Shown in pieces: positions 12,908 through 20,264 of a DNA stretch of 20,264 bases. This DNA is from Vulcanimicrobiota bacterium. GTDB lineage: Bacteria; Vulcanimicrobiota; Xenobia; Xenobiales; JADMJV01. The position numbers and the translations under genes were made by a program. The notes below the pieces were generated by a model, which was not told the DNA's origin, ran no database searches, and saw only the letters and a program-made list of their open reading frames with translations. The stretch lies in the NCBI GenBank assembly GCA_023447635.1, contig JAEXNA010000166.1, forward strand, positions 1 to 20,264, given 5' to 3'. How positions within the stretch are numbered: the stretch's first letter is position 1; every line of letters starts with the position of its first letter.

Positions 12908-15900
12908 TCAGGGCGTGACGGGCCGCTCGAAGCGGCGCGCCAGAATACCTTCGGCATCGGCAGGCTGCAAGTTGGACATCCCACCGGTTTTCCCGGTCCC
13001 TCTCCAGGCCACCACAAACGAGGTCAGGCTGTGCACTGCCACCGAGGGGCGACCCTGGTAGCCCTGAGTGGTTGTGTTGACCCGCGTCTCGGCGCCCTGA
13101 GCCACCGCGTTGCTATCGTAGCGTTGCATGTAGACGCCGGAATCCGAACCGTCCTGACCCGACACACTGTTCCACACCACGACAAAGTTGCCCGCCGGGT
13201 CCGTATCCACCATCGGCGAGGACTGGTTGCCGCTGGTGTAGGTGTTCACTCGGAACTCATCCCCTATGGCTTGCGCAGCCGAATTGTAACGGCGAGCAAA
13301 GACCCCTAGTCCCGAGCCGTCCTGGTTCGAGCTGTCCCAAACCACCACGAAGCGTCCCAAACTATCAACCGCTACAGAGGACTTCGATTGCGTGTTCCCG
13401 CTACCCGTTGCCCCGATGTTCAACTCTGTCCCAACAGGGCCGTCGGCGTTGTAAACCTGTCCATGAAGGTGGGTGGACCTCCAGGTCACCATCATCTCTC
13501 CGTTCCGACCCAGAGCGATAGACGGCTCTTGCTGCAGTGAATCGGTCACCGTATTGACTCGAAACTCTGGCCCCCTGGGTATTCCATCACTGTCATAGCG
13601 TCTGACCATGACGTCCCCGTTGCTGCTGGTATCGCTCGTCCAAGCCAGCGCAAACTCTCCTGTGTCGCTGATCGCCAGCGCAGGCTGATTAGAGCGGCCA
13701 GAGGTTGCCACGACGAACTCGGGTCCTTTAGCCATTCCTGAGGCGTGAAAGCATCGAGCGTAGACACGAGGAGTGTTTCCCTTGAGATAAGCGATGACAA
13801 AGTCTCCGGAAAAGTTCATAGCGATATTGGGCCTGGTCCCTGAATCCACCGCGATGGGGAAACCTTTGGGAACCCCAGCGGCATCATAGAGCCGAAATCG
13901 CACCGGTCGGCTCGTCGTCGGAATCGAACTGTTGTTACTCACGACAGCAAAATTGCCCTGGCCGTCCACATCGATTCGGCGCTCCAGGGCGTCAGGAAGG
14001 TCATTCCCGACAACCCCCTGTGAGACCATGAACTCCTGCCAGGCAATCAGAGGGAAACGTGTGCCTCGCACGGTTGTTAGCCCGGGAAAGCTGACCTCGA
14101 AATTCCCATGACCGCTCGGTTGCCCAACTTGACCCCACGGGCCCGTTGCCCAAAGGTAGCTTCCACTAGCGTGAGCTATGGCGTAGAGCCCACTGGTCAG
14201 GCCAACCGTCGAATCAAAGGTATAGAAATTAGGCATTCGATTGTCGAGTACCGACGTAATACGGTTCTCGAGAGCATCGCGCAGCTCAGCGCTGGACGAT
14301 CCCTGCAGGCTCACCGCGATCTCCCCACTGGTAGGCTGCGAGGTGATCACAATCCGGGCCGGCGCTCCATACGTAACGTTGAAGCTGGCCTCCGGCAGAG
14401 CCGAAGCGATCCCAGCCGCATTCGCCTGCACCGTGTAAGCGCCAGTGAAGTTTGCGCTCAGATCAGGGAAAGTCGCCACACCGTCGACTGCCGCCACCGA
14501 GGCGCCGACCAGAGTCGGCAGCTCCCCGCCAGCTCCCTCGGCCTTGACGAAACCGCCGGCCTTCAGCTGCAGCCAGATATCGCCGTCGAAATCCAGCACC
14601 CTCTCGCCCTGCTCGTCCAACACCTCGACTACAGCATCATCGCCGTCCGGGCTGGCCCCGGCCGTGAACGTGCCCGAAGGCGCGCTCACGAAGCTCAGCC
14701 TGTTCGCCGTCGCCGCCACCACGTCGAAGGGCGCGCTGGTGGCCGACAGCAAAACGCCCGACGTCGCCACCAGGCGCGTCGCCGCATTGGCCCGGTCCAG
14801 CTCCAGATCGCCAAAGGTCGCGATCCCGGCCACCGAGTTCAATCTCAAAGTCCCGCTCAACACGGCCGAGCCGCCCCCCTCAAGAGCTACCGTGATCGGC
14901 AGTTCCGCCGCCGACACCGCGTTCCCGTAGGCGTCCTGAACTCCGACCGACGTGGCCGCCAGAGCAACCCGCGCAGTTCCTCCCTGAGGCACCTCCAAAA
15001 AGACCAGAGCGTAGGGCGAAGCGGCACCCACTTCGATGACGGCCGAAGTGGCTCCAACCAAACCCTCCGAAGTGACGCTGAAGCGGTACGATCCCGCTCT
15101 GGTCAGCGCCACGGAGAAACTCGCGGTACCGTCAACGGCAGCCGTCGTCAAAGGTTCGAAGACCGCTCCTACCGGCGGAACCGGGTCGTCGGCCAGCGAC
15201 AGTCGCAGCGACGAGGTGCCTCCGCTCAGCCGTGAGCCGAACTGGTCGCGCACCTCGACCTCCAGGGTGAACGCCTCACCCGCCGTCACCAGCACCGAAG
15301 GGCTCAAGGAAAAAGCCAGGCTCGTCGCCACGCGCTCCGGTTCCACCGGGGGCACTTCTCCCACAGAGAAAGCCGCGCTGCGCGCCGCCTGCAGCCCCTC
15401 GCTCTCGGCCACCAGCACCAGTCCGCTGGCGGCCGGTGTCACGCTCAAACCCGCCCAGGAGACCAGTCCATCGCTCAGCGCCAGGTCAGAGGCTCCGGCC
15501 AGCGTGGCTCCGCCTTCCAGCCTCAACCTCACCGTCCCGGTGGCGTCCGGCACGCGCTGTCCCTCGGCGTCCAAAGCAGCGACCTCGACTCGGAAAGCCT
15601 CCCCCGCCAGCAAGCTGCCGGGCTGGACTACGAAGCCCAGCCGCACGGCCTCGGCCGGAGGTTGGGGGGGAGGTCCCTGGTCCGGCACCAGACTGCTGAT
15701 CAGCACCGACGCCGTCGCTCCCGTGCCCACCGAAACGTCCCGCTCCGAGCTCCCCAATAAGGTTCTGGAAGCGTCGTAAAACAGGATCCGAACCCGCACC
15801 AGACCCACGGGCAGGCCAGAGAACTCCTCCTGCCAGGGCGCCTCTTCCCGCTCGCTGACCCGGGAAGCCAACTCCCGCCCGGTCGAACTCGAGACCGTGA

Positions 15901-16132
15901 TGCGCGCCTGAGCCACCGCCTGAGGAAGCTGAGCCAGCACCTCGCCCGCAGCGTCCATGGTAAGCAAGAGACGGCCTGTGGTGGCAGGTGGAGTTCCAGG
16001 GGGAGCTATAGGAGCATCGCCCACGGGGCCGGACACATCGCCGCCACCGCCTCCCCCTCCGCACCCCGTAGCGAACAGGAGTAAGAGCAGAAAGCCCAGA
16101 CAGCGGTAGCGAAGCAAGTCGACGGGAAGCAT
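12908..16132 (-). CDS. Large surface lipoprotein: Ig-like domains plus seven C-terminal propeller-like repeats
   Basis: This is a 1074-residue protein with a lipoprotein signal peptide, lipobox FATGC (C24), and a Gly-rich linker. Residues ~50-150 form a beta domain. About four Ig-like (Big/filamin-type) domains of ~100 residues follow from ~162; each begins like RLGFVVQPGSLLAGEAF and has DQFG/DAYGN-type turns. A shorter fifth follows. From ~715 to the end are seven ~45-55-residue repeats built on P-x-V-A-x-D-x-x-G-x-F-V-V-V-W, with QDGSG, GVFARRYN and EFRVNT spacers. Seven repeats suggest one seven-bladed beta-propeller. Third-position GC looks lower in this C-terminal part than in the Ig-like part. 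It is probably an outer-surface adhesion or binding protein. The GAGG seven bases before ATG supports the start. It lies directly downstream of a second lipoprotein gene and is followed by a terminator. The ligand is unknown. Confidence 0.85.
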   Translation of the reverse strand: MLPVDLLRYRCLGFLLLLLFATGCGGGGGGGDVSGPVGDAPIAPPGTPPATTGRLLLTMDAAGEVLAQLPQAVAQARITVSSSTGRELASRVSEREEAPWQEEFSGLPVGLVRVRILFYDASRTLLGSSERDVSVGTGATASVLISSLVPDQGPPPQPPAEAVRLGFVVQPGSLLAGEAFRVEVAALDAEGQRVPDATGTVRLRLEGGATLAGASDLALSDGLVSWAGLSVTPAASGLVLVAESEGLQAARSAAFSVGEVPPVEPERVATSLAFSLSPSVLVTAGEAFTLEVEVRDQFGSRLSGGTSSLRLSLADDPVPPVGAVFEPLTTAAVDGTASFSVALTRAGSYRFSVTSEGLVGATSAVIEVGAASPYALVFLEVPQGGTARVALAATSVGVQDAYGNAVSAAELPITVALEGGGSAVLSGTLRLNSVAGIATFGDLELDRANAATRLVATSGVLLSATSAPFDVVAATANRLSFVSAPSGTFTAGASPDGDDAVVEVLDEQGERVLDFDGDIWLQLKAGGFVKAEGAGGELPTLVGASVAAVDGVATFPDLSANFTGAYTVQANAAGIASALPEASFNVTYGAPARIVITSQPTSGEIAVSLQGSSSAELRDALENRITSVLDNRMPNFYTFDSTVGLTSGLYAIAHASGSYLWATGPWGQVGQPSGHGNFEVSFPGLTTVRGTRFPLIAWQEFMVSQGVVGNDLPDALERRIDVDGQGNFAVVSNNSSIPTTSRPVRFRLYDAAGVPKGFPIAVDSGTRPNIAMNFSGDFVIAYLKGNTPRVYARCFHASGMAKGPEFVVATSGRSNQPALAISDTGEFALAWTSDTSSNGDVMVRRYDSDGIPRGPEFRVNTVTDSLQQEPSIALGRNGEMMVTWRSTHLHGQVYNADGPVGTELNIGATGSGNTQSKSSVAVDSLGRFVVVWDSSNQDGSGLGVFARRYNSAAQAIGDEFRVNTYTSGNQSSPMVDTDPAGNFVVVWNSVSGQDGSDSGVYMQRYDSNAVAQGAETRVNTTTQGYQGRPSVAVHSLTSFVVAWRGTGKTGGMSNLQPADAEGILARRFERPVTP

Positions 16133-17694
16133 AGAGAGACCTCAGGTGGAGAAATATTGAACCTGCAACCAGGTTGCCGGGCAAAGGCTTCGCAACCCAC
16201 CGGGATACTCTTTCTCACTCCGAGTCCCCAGCGGGGAACGTGGAGCCAGGGGACCTCCAGTCGCCCAATCGCCGCTCGGCCCAAGCCCCCGTAGCGTCGA
16301 AATCGCCTGGAGCCCAGCGGACCGTTCTCCCGCGGTCGTCCCCAAGAAGTTTGCGCTAGCGCCACCGTTACGGTAGCATCATCAGAACTGTTCCAGATGG
16401 CCATCGCCGTCACGTCCTGCGGCGGACCGGCCGTGTAGGTCGCCATCGCTTGCAGGGTGACCGTCCCGTTCACCTCGACGGTCGAAGCGCCGCCGACTGC
16501 GGAAACCGTCAGCCCCGTGATCTCGGCCTCCTCCACCTGCAGCGACACCTCATCGCTCTGCCCGCCGAAGCTGGCCTGAATGCTGGTAGAGCCCTCGCCT
16601 ACGGCTTGAACGCGACCCCGGTCCACCGAGGCCACGGAGGGGAAGGTGGAGTTCCAGACGGCCTGGGAGGAGACGTCCTGCGTGCTCATGTCCGAGAAGG
16701 TCCCGACCGCGCGGAACTCTGTTGCGGTTCCCAGGGCCAGGGTGGAGGCTCCGCCCTGGATCTCGAGATCCGTCAAAGTCGCGTCAGTGACCGTAACCAC
16801 CGCGCTGACGCTCTGCCCCGAAAAGCTTGCGGTGATCGTCGCCTGACCGGCGGCCAGGCCGCGCACCAGGCCGCCCTCTACGCTCGCGACCGTCGCAGCG
16901 CTGGAAGTCCAGCTCACGCCCTCGCTCAACGGCTGGGTCGAACCGTCCGAGAAAACGCCGCTGACGGCCAGCGTTGTGCTGGTGCCTCGAGCGATGGCAG
17001 GCGACCCGGGAGCGATCCGCAGGCCAACGACCACAGCGCTGCTGACCGTCAGGTTCGCCTGCGCTTGCTGGCCACCGAAGCTAGCCCGGATAGTGGTGAG
17101 GCCGGGAGCCAGCGCCCGCGCCACACCGCCATCGACGGTGGAGACGGAAGGCCGGGTCGAGGTCCAGGTCGCGGCCGAGGTGAGGTTCTGAGTGGTGCCG
17201 TCGGCGAACTGTCCCACCACTTGGAACGAGGAGCTGGTGCCGTTGGCGATGGTCACCGTCTCGGGAGAGATGGTCAGACTTCGCAAAGCTGCCGAAACCA
17301 GAAGGATGGTGGGATTCTCGATCGTGGTGGTCTGTCCCTCGCTCAACCGCACGTCCACCTGGACTAATCCGACCACCCGACCGTCCGCCAGATATTCGAG
17401 CACGAACTCGGTCACCGCGACCGGCACCCCGTCCCACTCGACCGAAGCCGACAGGTCGCGGGCTTCCGGTCCGTAGAGCGGCGACCCCGCAGCGCTGTAA
17501 CCGGTGGCCCGCACCGTGTCCACTTCCGCAGGAACCGCGCTCTGCGCCAGCACGCTGCGCAGCAGCACCGTGGCGGTCGGACCGACGCCGGGCCCGGAAG
17601 GGCCGGGCGTCACGACAAGCCCGTCGCTCCCTCCACATCCAGCGAGGAGCAGAGAGAAGAAAAGCACAAGCCACAGGGCAGAACGGTGGAACAT
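16006..17694 (-). CDS. BIG2-repeat lipoprotein, 3' end apparently broken
   Basis: The 562-codon frame starts MFHRSALW and has a clear lipoprotein signal, LLLAGC (C20). An N-terminal beta domain (~38-130) comes next, then BIG2-like Ig repeats starting near residues ~135, ~222, ~308 and ~395. These carry the usual G-x-F-S-D-G-S-T-Q, V-x-W-x-S and V-x-G-x-A-x-I-x-A-S-F-G-G-Q elements. The fourth repeat stops at WNSSDDATVTVA (about 16360). The remaining ~118 codons are Arg/Trp/Pro-rich, unlike any Ig domain, and overlap the next lipoprotein gene by 127 bases. Another minus frame ends at 16142, just before that gene's start; the third ends at 16232. The natural C terminus therefore seems lost by insertion, deletion or frameshift. 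AGGGGA about 13 bases upstream is a weak ribosome site. It is probably co-transcribed with the downstream lipoprotein. Confidence 0.75.
   Translation of the reverse strand: MFHRSALWLVLFFSLLLAGCGGSDGLVVTPGPSGPGVGPTATVLLRSVLAQSAVPAEVDTVRATGYSAAGSPLYGPEARDLSASVEWDGVPVAVTEFVLEYLADGRVVGLVQVDVRLSEGQTTTIENPTILLVSAALRSLTISPETVTIANGTSSSFQVVGQFADGTTQNLTSAATWTSTRPSVSTVDGGVARALAPGLTTIRASFGGQQAQANLTVSSAVVVGLRIAPGSPAIARGTSTTLAVSGVFSDGSTQPLSEGVSWTSSAATVASVEGGLVRGLAAGQATITASFSGQSVSAVVTVTDATLTDLEIQGGASTLALGTATEFRAVGTFSDMSTQDVSSQAVWNSTFPSVASVDRGRVQAVGEGSTSIQASFGGQSDEVSLQVEEAEITGLTVSAVGGASTVEVNGTVTLQAMATYTAGPPQDVTAMAIWNSSDDATVTVALAQTSWGRPRENGPLGSRRFRRYGGLGRAAIGRLEVPWLHVPRWGLGVRKSIPVGCEAFARQPGCRFNISPPEVSLCFPSTCFATAVWAFCSYSCSLRGAEGEAVAAMCPAPWAMLL
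16200..16360. repeat. GC-rich repeat-like segment at the broken BIG2 end
   Basis: This segment contains the palindromic 14-mer TCCCCAGCGGGGAA (16225-16238), the same 14-mer as at 18456-18469. The longer match CCGA-G/C-TCCCCAGCGGGGAA is 18 of 19 bases. Further GCCCAGCG and GCCCCCGTAGCG motifs and the palindrome GCGCTAGCGC follow. The composition resembles the intergenic repeats and not the flanking Ig-domain coding sequence. Confidence 0.45.
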
Positions 17695-17826
17695 CGGCAG
17701 AAGTTTTTCCCCTACTCGGAGTCACCTTCTGTTCACGCCGCGCAGGTCTATCTCGTGCCAACTGGACAAAACCGTTCCGGCCGGCCCGAAAAGACCGCTC
17801 AATCCCCCGCGGGGACCGATCTCGAG

Positions 17827-18252
17827 CTACTTGACCGAGGAAAGCTGGCCGAGCCCGGCCTGAAGTTGCTCGCCGCTCTGCTTGACCGACGCCATCGCCG
17901 TCAGCGAACTCGGCTCGTCCTTTTGCGCGAACGCGCCCAGCCAGTCGTCGAGCGCACGAAGGTGCAGCGCGAAGCTATCCTTGACCGCCGTCAAAGCCGC
18001 CGAGTAGGCGGTCGGAAGCTCGACCTCTTCGCCCAGCTTGGATCCGGCCTCCGACATCGCCTGAGACGTCTGCTGAACCTTGTCCCGATAGGTCTTGACC
18101 AGCGGATGGGTACGGCAGAACGCCTCGAAGCTCTGCTTCCTGGCTGTCTCGGCGTAGCCTAGAACAACACTGAGACTGAGAGAGTCGTTGGGCATGGTCG
18201 ATTTCTGAGACTGCAGTTGGGCCTGGTGCTGGAATTGCTGAAAGCTTGCCAT
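17827..18252 (-). CDS. Small helical protein, unknown function
   Basis: This is a 141-residue protein from ATG 18252, chosen because AAGGTGG lies five bases upstream. An in-frame start at 18309 lacks such a site. I do not recognise a family. It is Gln/Ser/Ala-rich and looks mostly alpha-helical (SFQQFQHQAQLQSQ; YAETARKQSFEAFCRTH; TYRDKVQQTSQAMSEAGSKL; ALTAVKDSFALHLRALDDWL), consistent with a four-helix bundle. It has no signal peptide or membrane segment, so it is probably cytoplasmic. Its start faces the AlbA_2 gene across a ~230-base region holding repeats. Downstream, a palindromic CCCCGCGGGG near 17811-17821 could help end transcription but has no proper T-run. Confidence 0.65.
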   Translation of the reverse strand: MASFQQFQHQAQLQSQKSTMPNDSLSLSVVLGYAETARKQSFEAFCRTHPLVKTYRDKVQQTSQAMSEAGSKLGEEVELPTAYSAALTAVKDSFALHLRALDDWLGAFAQKDEPSSLTAMASVKQSGEQLQAGLGQLSSVK

Positions 18253-18363
18253 AGCGCCACCTTCCGCAAAACGGCGCCAGAATCTTTCGAAGGTCAGCGA
18301 TTCTCGCAAAATTCCCGCAATTCAGCCCCTTTACCAGCGACCGGTCCCCCATTCCATCCCTCT

Positions 18364-18469
18364 AGCCCAGCAAAACGGCGAGCTCTAGCCCGCCAAAACG
18401 CGAGCTAGCCCCAGCGAACGCAACGTGCCCCCAGCGGCGTCCGCGAGGAGCCGACTCCCCAGCGGGGAA
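18364..18469. repeat. Dispersed intergenic repeat, copy 2 (degenerate tandem array)
   Basis: Successive degenerate units begin at 18364 (23 bases, with AAAACGGCGAGCTCT), 18387 (20 bases, with AAAACGCGAGCT) and 18407. CCCCAGCG recurs at 18409, 18429 and 18457. The last unit contains the palindrome TCCCCAGCGGGGAA (18456-18469). The first two units match 12804-12845. The array fills most of the space upstream of the AlbA_2 gene and could overlap its promoter. Confidence 0.7.
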
Positions 18470-18482
18470 TAGTCTGAGGACA

Positions 18483-19643
18483 ATGCAGGCCTCTGATCTC
18501 CAAACTCTCGTCGCTGCCGGCGAGGACAGCCGCCACCAGTTCAAAGCCCGCGTCACCCGCGCCGATAGCCTGGCCCAGGAACTGGTCGCCTTCACCAACT
18601 CTGGAGGGGGAAAGATCCTGGTTGGAGTTGGCGACGACGGAAACATCGTCGGCCTCGACTCGGAGGAGGTTCGAGAACTCAATCAGCTCCTTTCCAGCGC
18701 CGCCTCGCAGCACGTCGAGCCGCCTGTCAACCCCACCAGCACGAACGTCCTGACCCCCAAAGGCGTGGTGGTCGTGATCAGCGTGGCCGATGGCATCAGC
18801 AAGCCCTACGCCGACAAGAACGGGGCGGTGTGGGTGAAGTCCGGTTCGGATAAACGGAAGGCAACGTCAAGGGAAGAGATCCTGAGAATGTATCAGACCT
18901 CGGGAGCCATACACGGCGATGAATTGCCCGTCAAAGGGTTGACCGTCGACGACATCGACCTGCCCTTCTTCCAAACGTTCTACAGCTCCCAGTACGGAGA
19001 ATGGGAGCAGCAGAACCTCCCGCTCCCACGACTCCTGGAGAACATGAACCTTGCTCGCGAGGGAGAGCTCAACATCGCCGGAGCGCTGCTGTTCGTGGCC
19101 GCCCCCCAGTTTCGACTTCCCGTCTTCATCGTCAAAGCCGTCGCGTTCGCCGACAACGACATCACCTCGACCGCCTATCTCGACAGCCAGGACATCGTAG
19201 GCAAACTCTCGGCCGTCTTTGAAGAGAGCCTGGCCTTCGTCAAGCGCCACCTCTTTCGTCGTCAGAACGGGCAAAGCGTCAACAGCCTGGGCCAGCTCGA
19301 GGTCCCCCAAATCGTTCTCGAGGAGCTGCTGGCTAACGCCCTGATCCACCGCGACTACTTCGTCTCCGCCCCGATCCGTCTTCTCATCTTCCCGAACCGC
19401 ATCGAAATCATCAGCCCCGGGCGACTGCCCAACAATCTGACCGTAGCCAACATCCGACTCGGCAACTCGAACATGCGCAACCCGATCCTGGCCTCATTCG
19501 CAAGCAGGCTTCTCCCCTACCGAGGCCTCGGAAGCGGAATTGTTCGCGCTCTGAAAGCCCATCCCCGGATCGACTTCGACAACGACCGCGACGGTCAACT
19601 GTTCAAAGTCACCATCCACCGCCCCGTCGACAACCCGACTTAA
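18483..19643 (+). CDS. AlbA_2 / HATPase_c_4 protein (Schlafen-like, RecG-related regulator)
   Basis: This is a 386-residue protein. Residues ~10-125 match the AlbA_2 (divergent AAA_4, Schlafen AlbA-like) domain: GEDSRHQFK, then ELVAFTNSGGGKILVGVGDDG, then KPYADKNGAVWVKSGSDKRKA. Residues ~270-370 fit the HATPase_c_4 fold: EELLANALIHRDY (280-292), FPNRIEIISPGRLP and YRGLGSGIVRA (346-356). Such proteins are often annotated as ATP-dependent DNA helicase RecG-related or putative transcriptional regulators. They have no helicase motifs; they are thought to bind nucleic acid and ATP, and some occur in defence or accessory loci. The length is somewhat short for the family, with no C-terminal winged-helix. 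GAGGA just upstream supports ATG 18483. It stands alone, bordered by repeats and by gene-poor DNA. Confidence 0.87.
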   Translation: MQASDLQTLVAAGEDSRHQFKARVTRADSLAQELVAFTNSGGGKILVGVGDDGNIVGLDSEEVRELNQLLSSAASQHVEPPVNPTSTNVLTPKGVVVVISVADGISKPYADKNGAVWVKSGSDKRKATSREEILRMYQTSGAIHGDELPVKGLTVDDIDLPFFQTFYSSQYGEWEQQNLPLPRLLENMNLAREGELNIAGALLFVAAPQFRLPVFIVKAVAFADNDITSTAYLDSQDIVGKLSAVFEESLAFVKRHLFRRQNGQSVNSLGQLEVPQIVLEELLANALIHRDYFVSAPIRLLIFPNRIEIISPGRLPNNLTVANIRLGNSNMRNPILASFASRLLPYRGLGSGIVRALKAHPRIDFDNDRDGQLFKVTIHRPVDNPT

Positions 19644-19877
19644 GAGTGACGATCGTAGCCGTCTTCCAGGCCACCAAAGAGGATGTCGCGGACCAGTGGA
19701 ATTCTCAGTGCGCGGCCCTGGGCTTTCAGTCGTTGAGAGCTCTCCAGCCTCACCGTTGTAGGGCCGGTCGGGCGACAACGGCACCCGTCGTGAGACCGTG
19801 GTCGCGAGACATCTCACCAACGCCAAATCCCCAATGGGGAATTCGACATCGGCCCTCAGCCAGACGGTTCGAGCCGC
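19644..19877. other. Gene-poor region after the AlbA_2 gene
   Basis: No convincing gene is visible. A GTG at 19646 opens 88 codons on the plus strand that begin plausibly (VAVFQATKEDVADQWNSQ) but turn Arg/Pro-rich; it has no ribosome site and overlaps the next minus-strand ORF. It could be a decayed gene. An inverted repeat, CCGTTGT and ACAACGG, lies near 19752-19780. A palindrome TCCCCAATGGGGAA at 19828-19841 belongs to the same motif family as 16225 and 18456. Confidence 0.5.
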
Positions 19878-20156
19878 CTAACGCCGCTCCGCCCGAAGGC
19901 TCTCGATCCTAACCGGGGAAAGCTCCGTAGCCTGCTGGATCTGCTCCACCGTCAGCTTCATCTCTAGCATTCGAAGAGCGACCTCTACACGGGCTAGCTC
20001 TCGGCCCTGTTCTCGCCCCTGCTCCAGGCCCTTCTGATGCCAACTGGACATATACTCAGACATAATCGTTTGCTCCTCAGGTAATAGCTTATCAAATTCG
20101 TGGTGAAAGATCTCCTCCTCCACGTGAGCTAGCCTCCAGCCAGCCCCTCCCCCCAA
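19878..20156 (-). pseudogene. C-terminal tail of an Rpn-type (PD-(D/E)XK transposase/nuclease) protein, probable remnant
   Basis: The readable part runs from EEEIFHHEFDKLLPEEQTIM through SSWHQKGLEQGREQGREL to LEMKLTVEQIQQATELSPVRIESL. The G-x-x-x-G-R-E-x-G-R-E helix followed by a short I-x-x-x-T-x-L-S-x-x-x-I-x-x-L motif is typical of the C-terminal end of Rpn-family recombination-promoting nucleases and related transposase-like proteins. The catalytic nuclease domain expected upstream is absent. The same frame stays open to the window edge but is only Gly/Arg/Glu low-complexity. ATG 20063, after GAGGAG, could start a 61-residue protein, so a short functional gene is an alternative to a decayed one. 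Confidence 0.5.
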
Positions 20157-20207
20157 CCCCCTCGACCCCCACGAAGGGCCCGCGCCGGCAAAGCGGAAAC
20201 CTCCCCG

Positions 20208-20264
20208 GTGACCTCCTCCCCTCCCGTCCGCCTCCTCCTGTCCCTCCTCCTCGCCCTCTCCGCC
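20208..20264 (+). CDS. Possible start of a secreted protein (runs off right edge)
   Basis: From GTG 20208 the frame reads MTSSPPVRLLLSLLLALSA to the edge: one basic residue followed by a leucine-rich core, as in a signal peptide. Only 19 codons are visible, the upstream sequence has no clear ribosome site, and the stretch is pyrimidine-rich, so chance is a real alternative. Confidence 0.3.
   Translation, partial: MTSSPPVRLLLSLLLALSA

Noticed and set aside
14108..15779. Plus-strand ORFs of 375 and 247 codons
   Set aside because: Arg- or Ser/Thr/Ala-rich shadows of the lipoprotein Ig domains.
16450..17367. 305-codon plus-strand ORF
   Set aside because: Antisense to BIG2 repeats; no recognisable domain.
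17800..17826. Terminator after the small helical gene from CCCCGCGGGG
   Set aside because: The hairpin is short and lacks an immediate T-run, so it is not called as a terminator.
17757..20050. Shared 13-mer TGCCAACTGGACA at 17757 and 20038
   Set aside because: A 13-base match is expected by chance in 20 kb, and the flanks do not align.

Overview
This is a GC-rich bacterial window of tightly packed genes on both strands. It has two-component signalling genes on the left and surface lipoproteins plus accessory genes on the right. No rRNA, tRNA, CRISPR array or intact insertion sequence was seen. The lineage cannot be fixed from sequence alone. The high GC, very long soluble poly-HAMP kinase, pseudopilin-like small proteins and large Ig-like lipoproteins fit a deep-branching environmental group (for example Eremiobacterota/Xenobia- or Myxococcota-like), but that is only an impression.

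Left part (1-9805): the start of a response regulator leaves the left edge on the minus strand. A translationally overlapping pair follows on the plus strand: a DUF2306-type membrane protein and a membrane-anchored pseudopilin-like protein. A minus-strand operon then encodes a membrane sensor histidine kinase and, overlapping its end by 32 bases, a single-domain response regulator. Divergent from it lies the dominant gene, a soluble hybrid histidine kinase of about 2116 residues. It has eleven exact-period 92-residue double-HAMP units plus a degenerate one, then GAF, coiled coil, HisKA, HATPase and three receiver domains. The units resemble those of fungal group III (Nik1/Os-1) kinases.

Middle (9806-12858): a small secreted protein and a compact SF2-type helicase converge on a clean bidirectional terminator. 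The helicase has a strong sigma70-like promoter that would give an almost leaderless mRNA. Divergent from it is a DUF6892-like protein. A small proline-rich hypothetical gene, possibly frameshifted, follows, then an intergenic stretch with a dispersed repeat.

Right part (12859-20264): two consecutive minus-strand lipoprotein genes. The upstream one has BIG2-like Ig repeats and appears broken at its 3' end. The downstream one combines Ig-like domains with seven C-terminal repeats that look like a seven-bladed beta-propeller. Next are a small helical hypothetical protein, a divergent AlbA_2/HATPase_c_4 (Schlafen-like, RecG-related) regulator, and a likely remnant carrying only the tail of an Rpn-type transposase/nuclease. 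A possible signal-peptide ORF runs off the right edge. Short GC-rich repeats recur in the intergenic DNA and at the broken end of the BIG2 gene.
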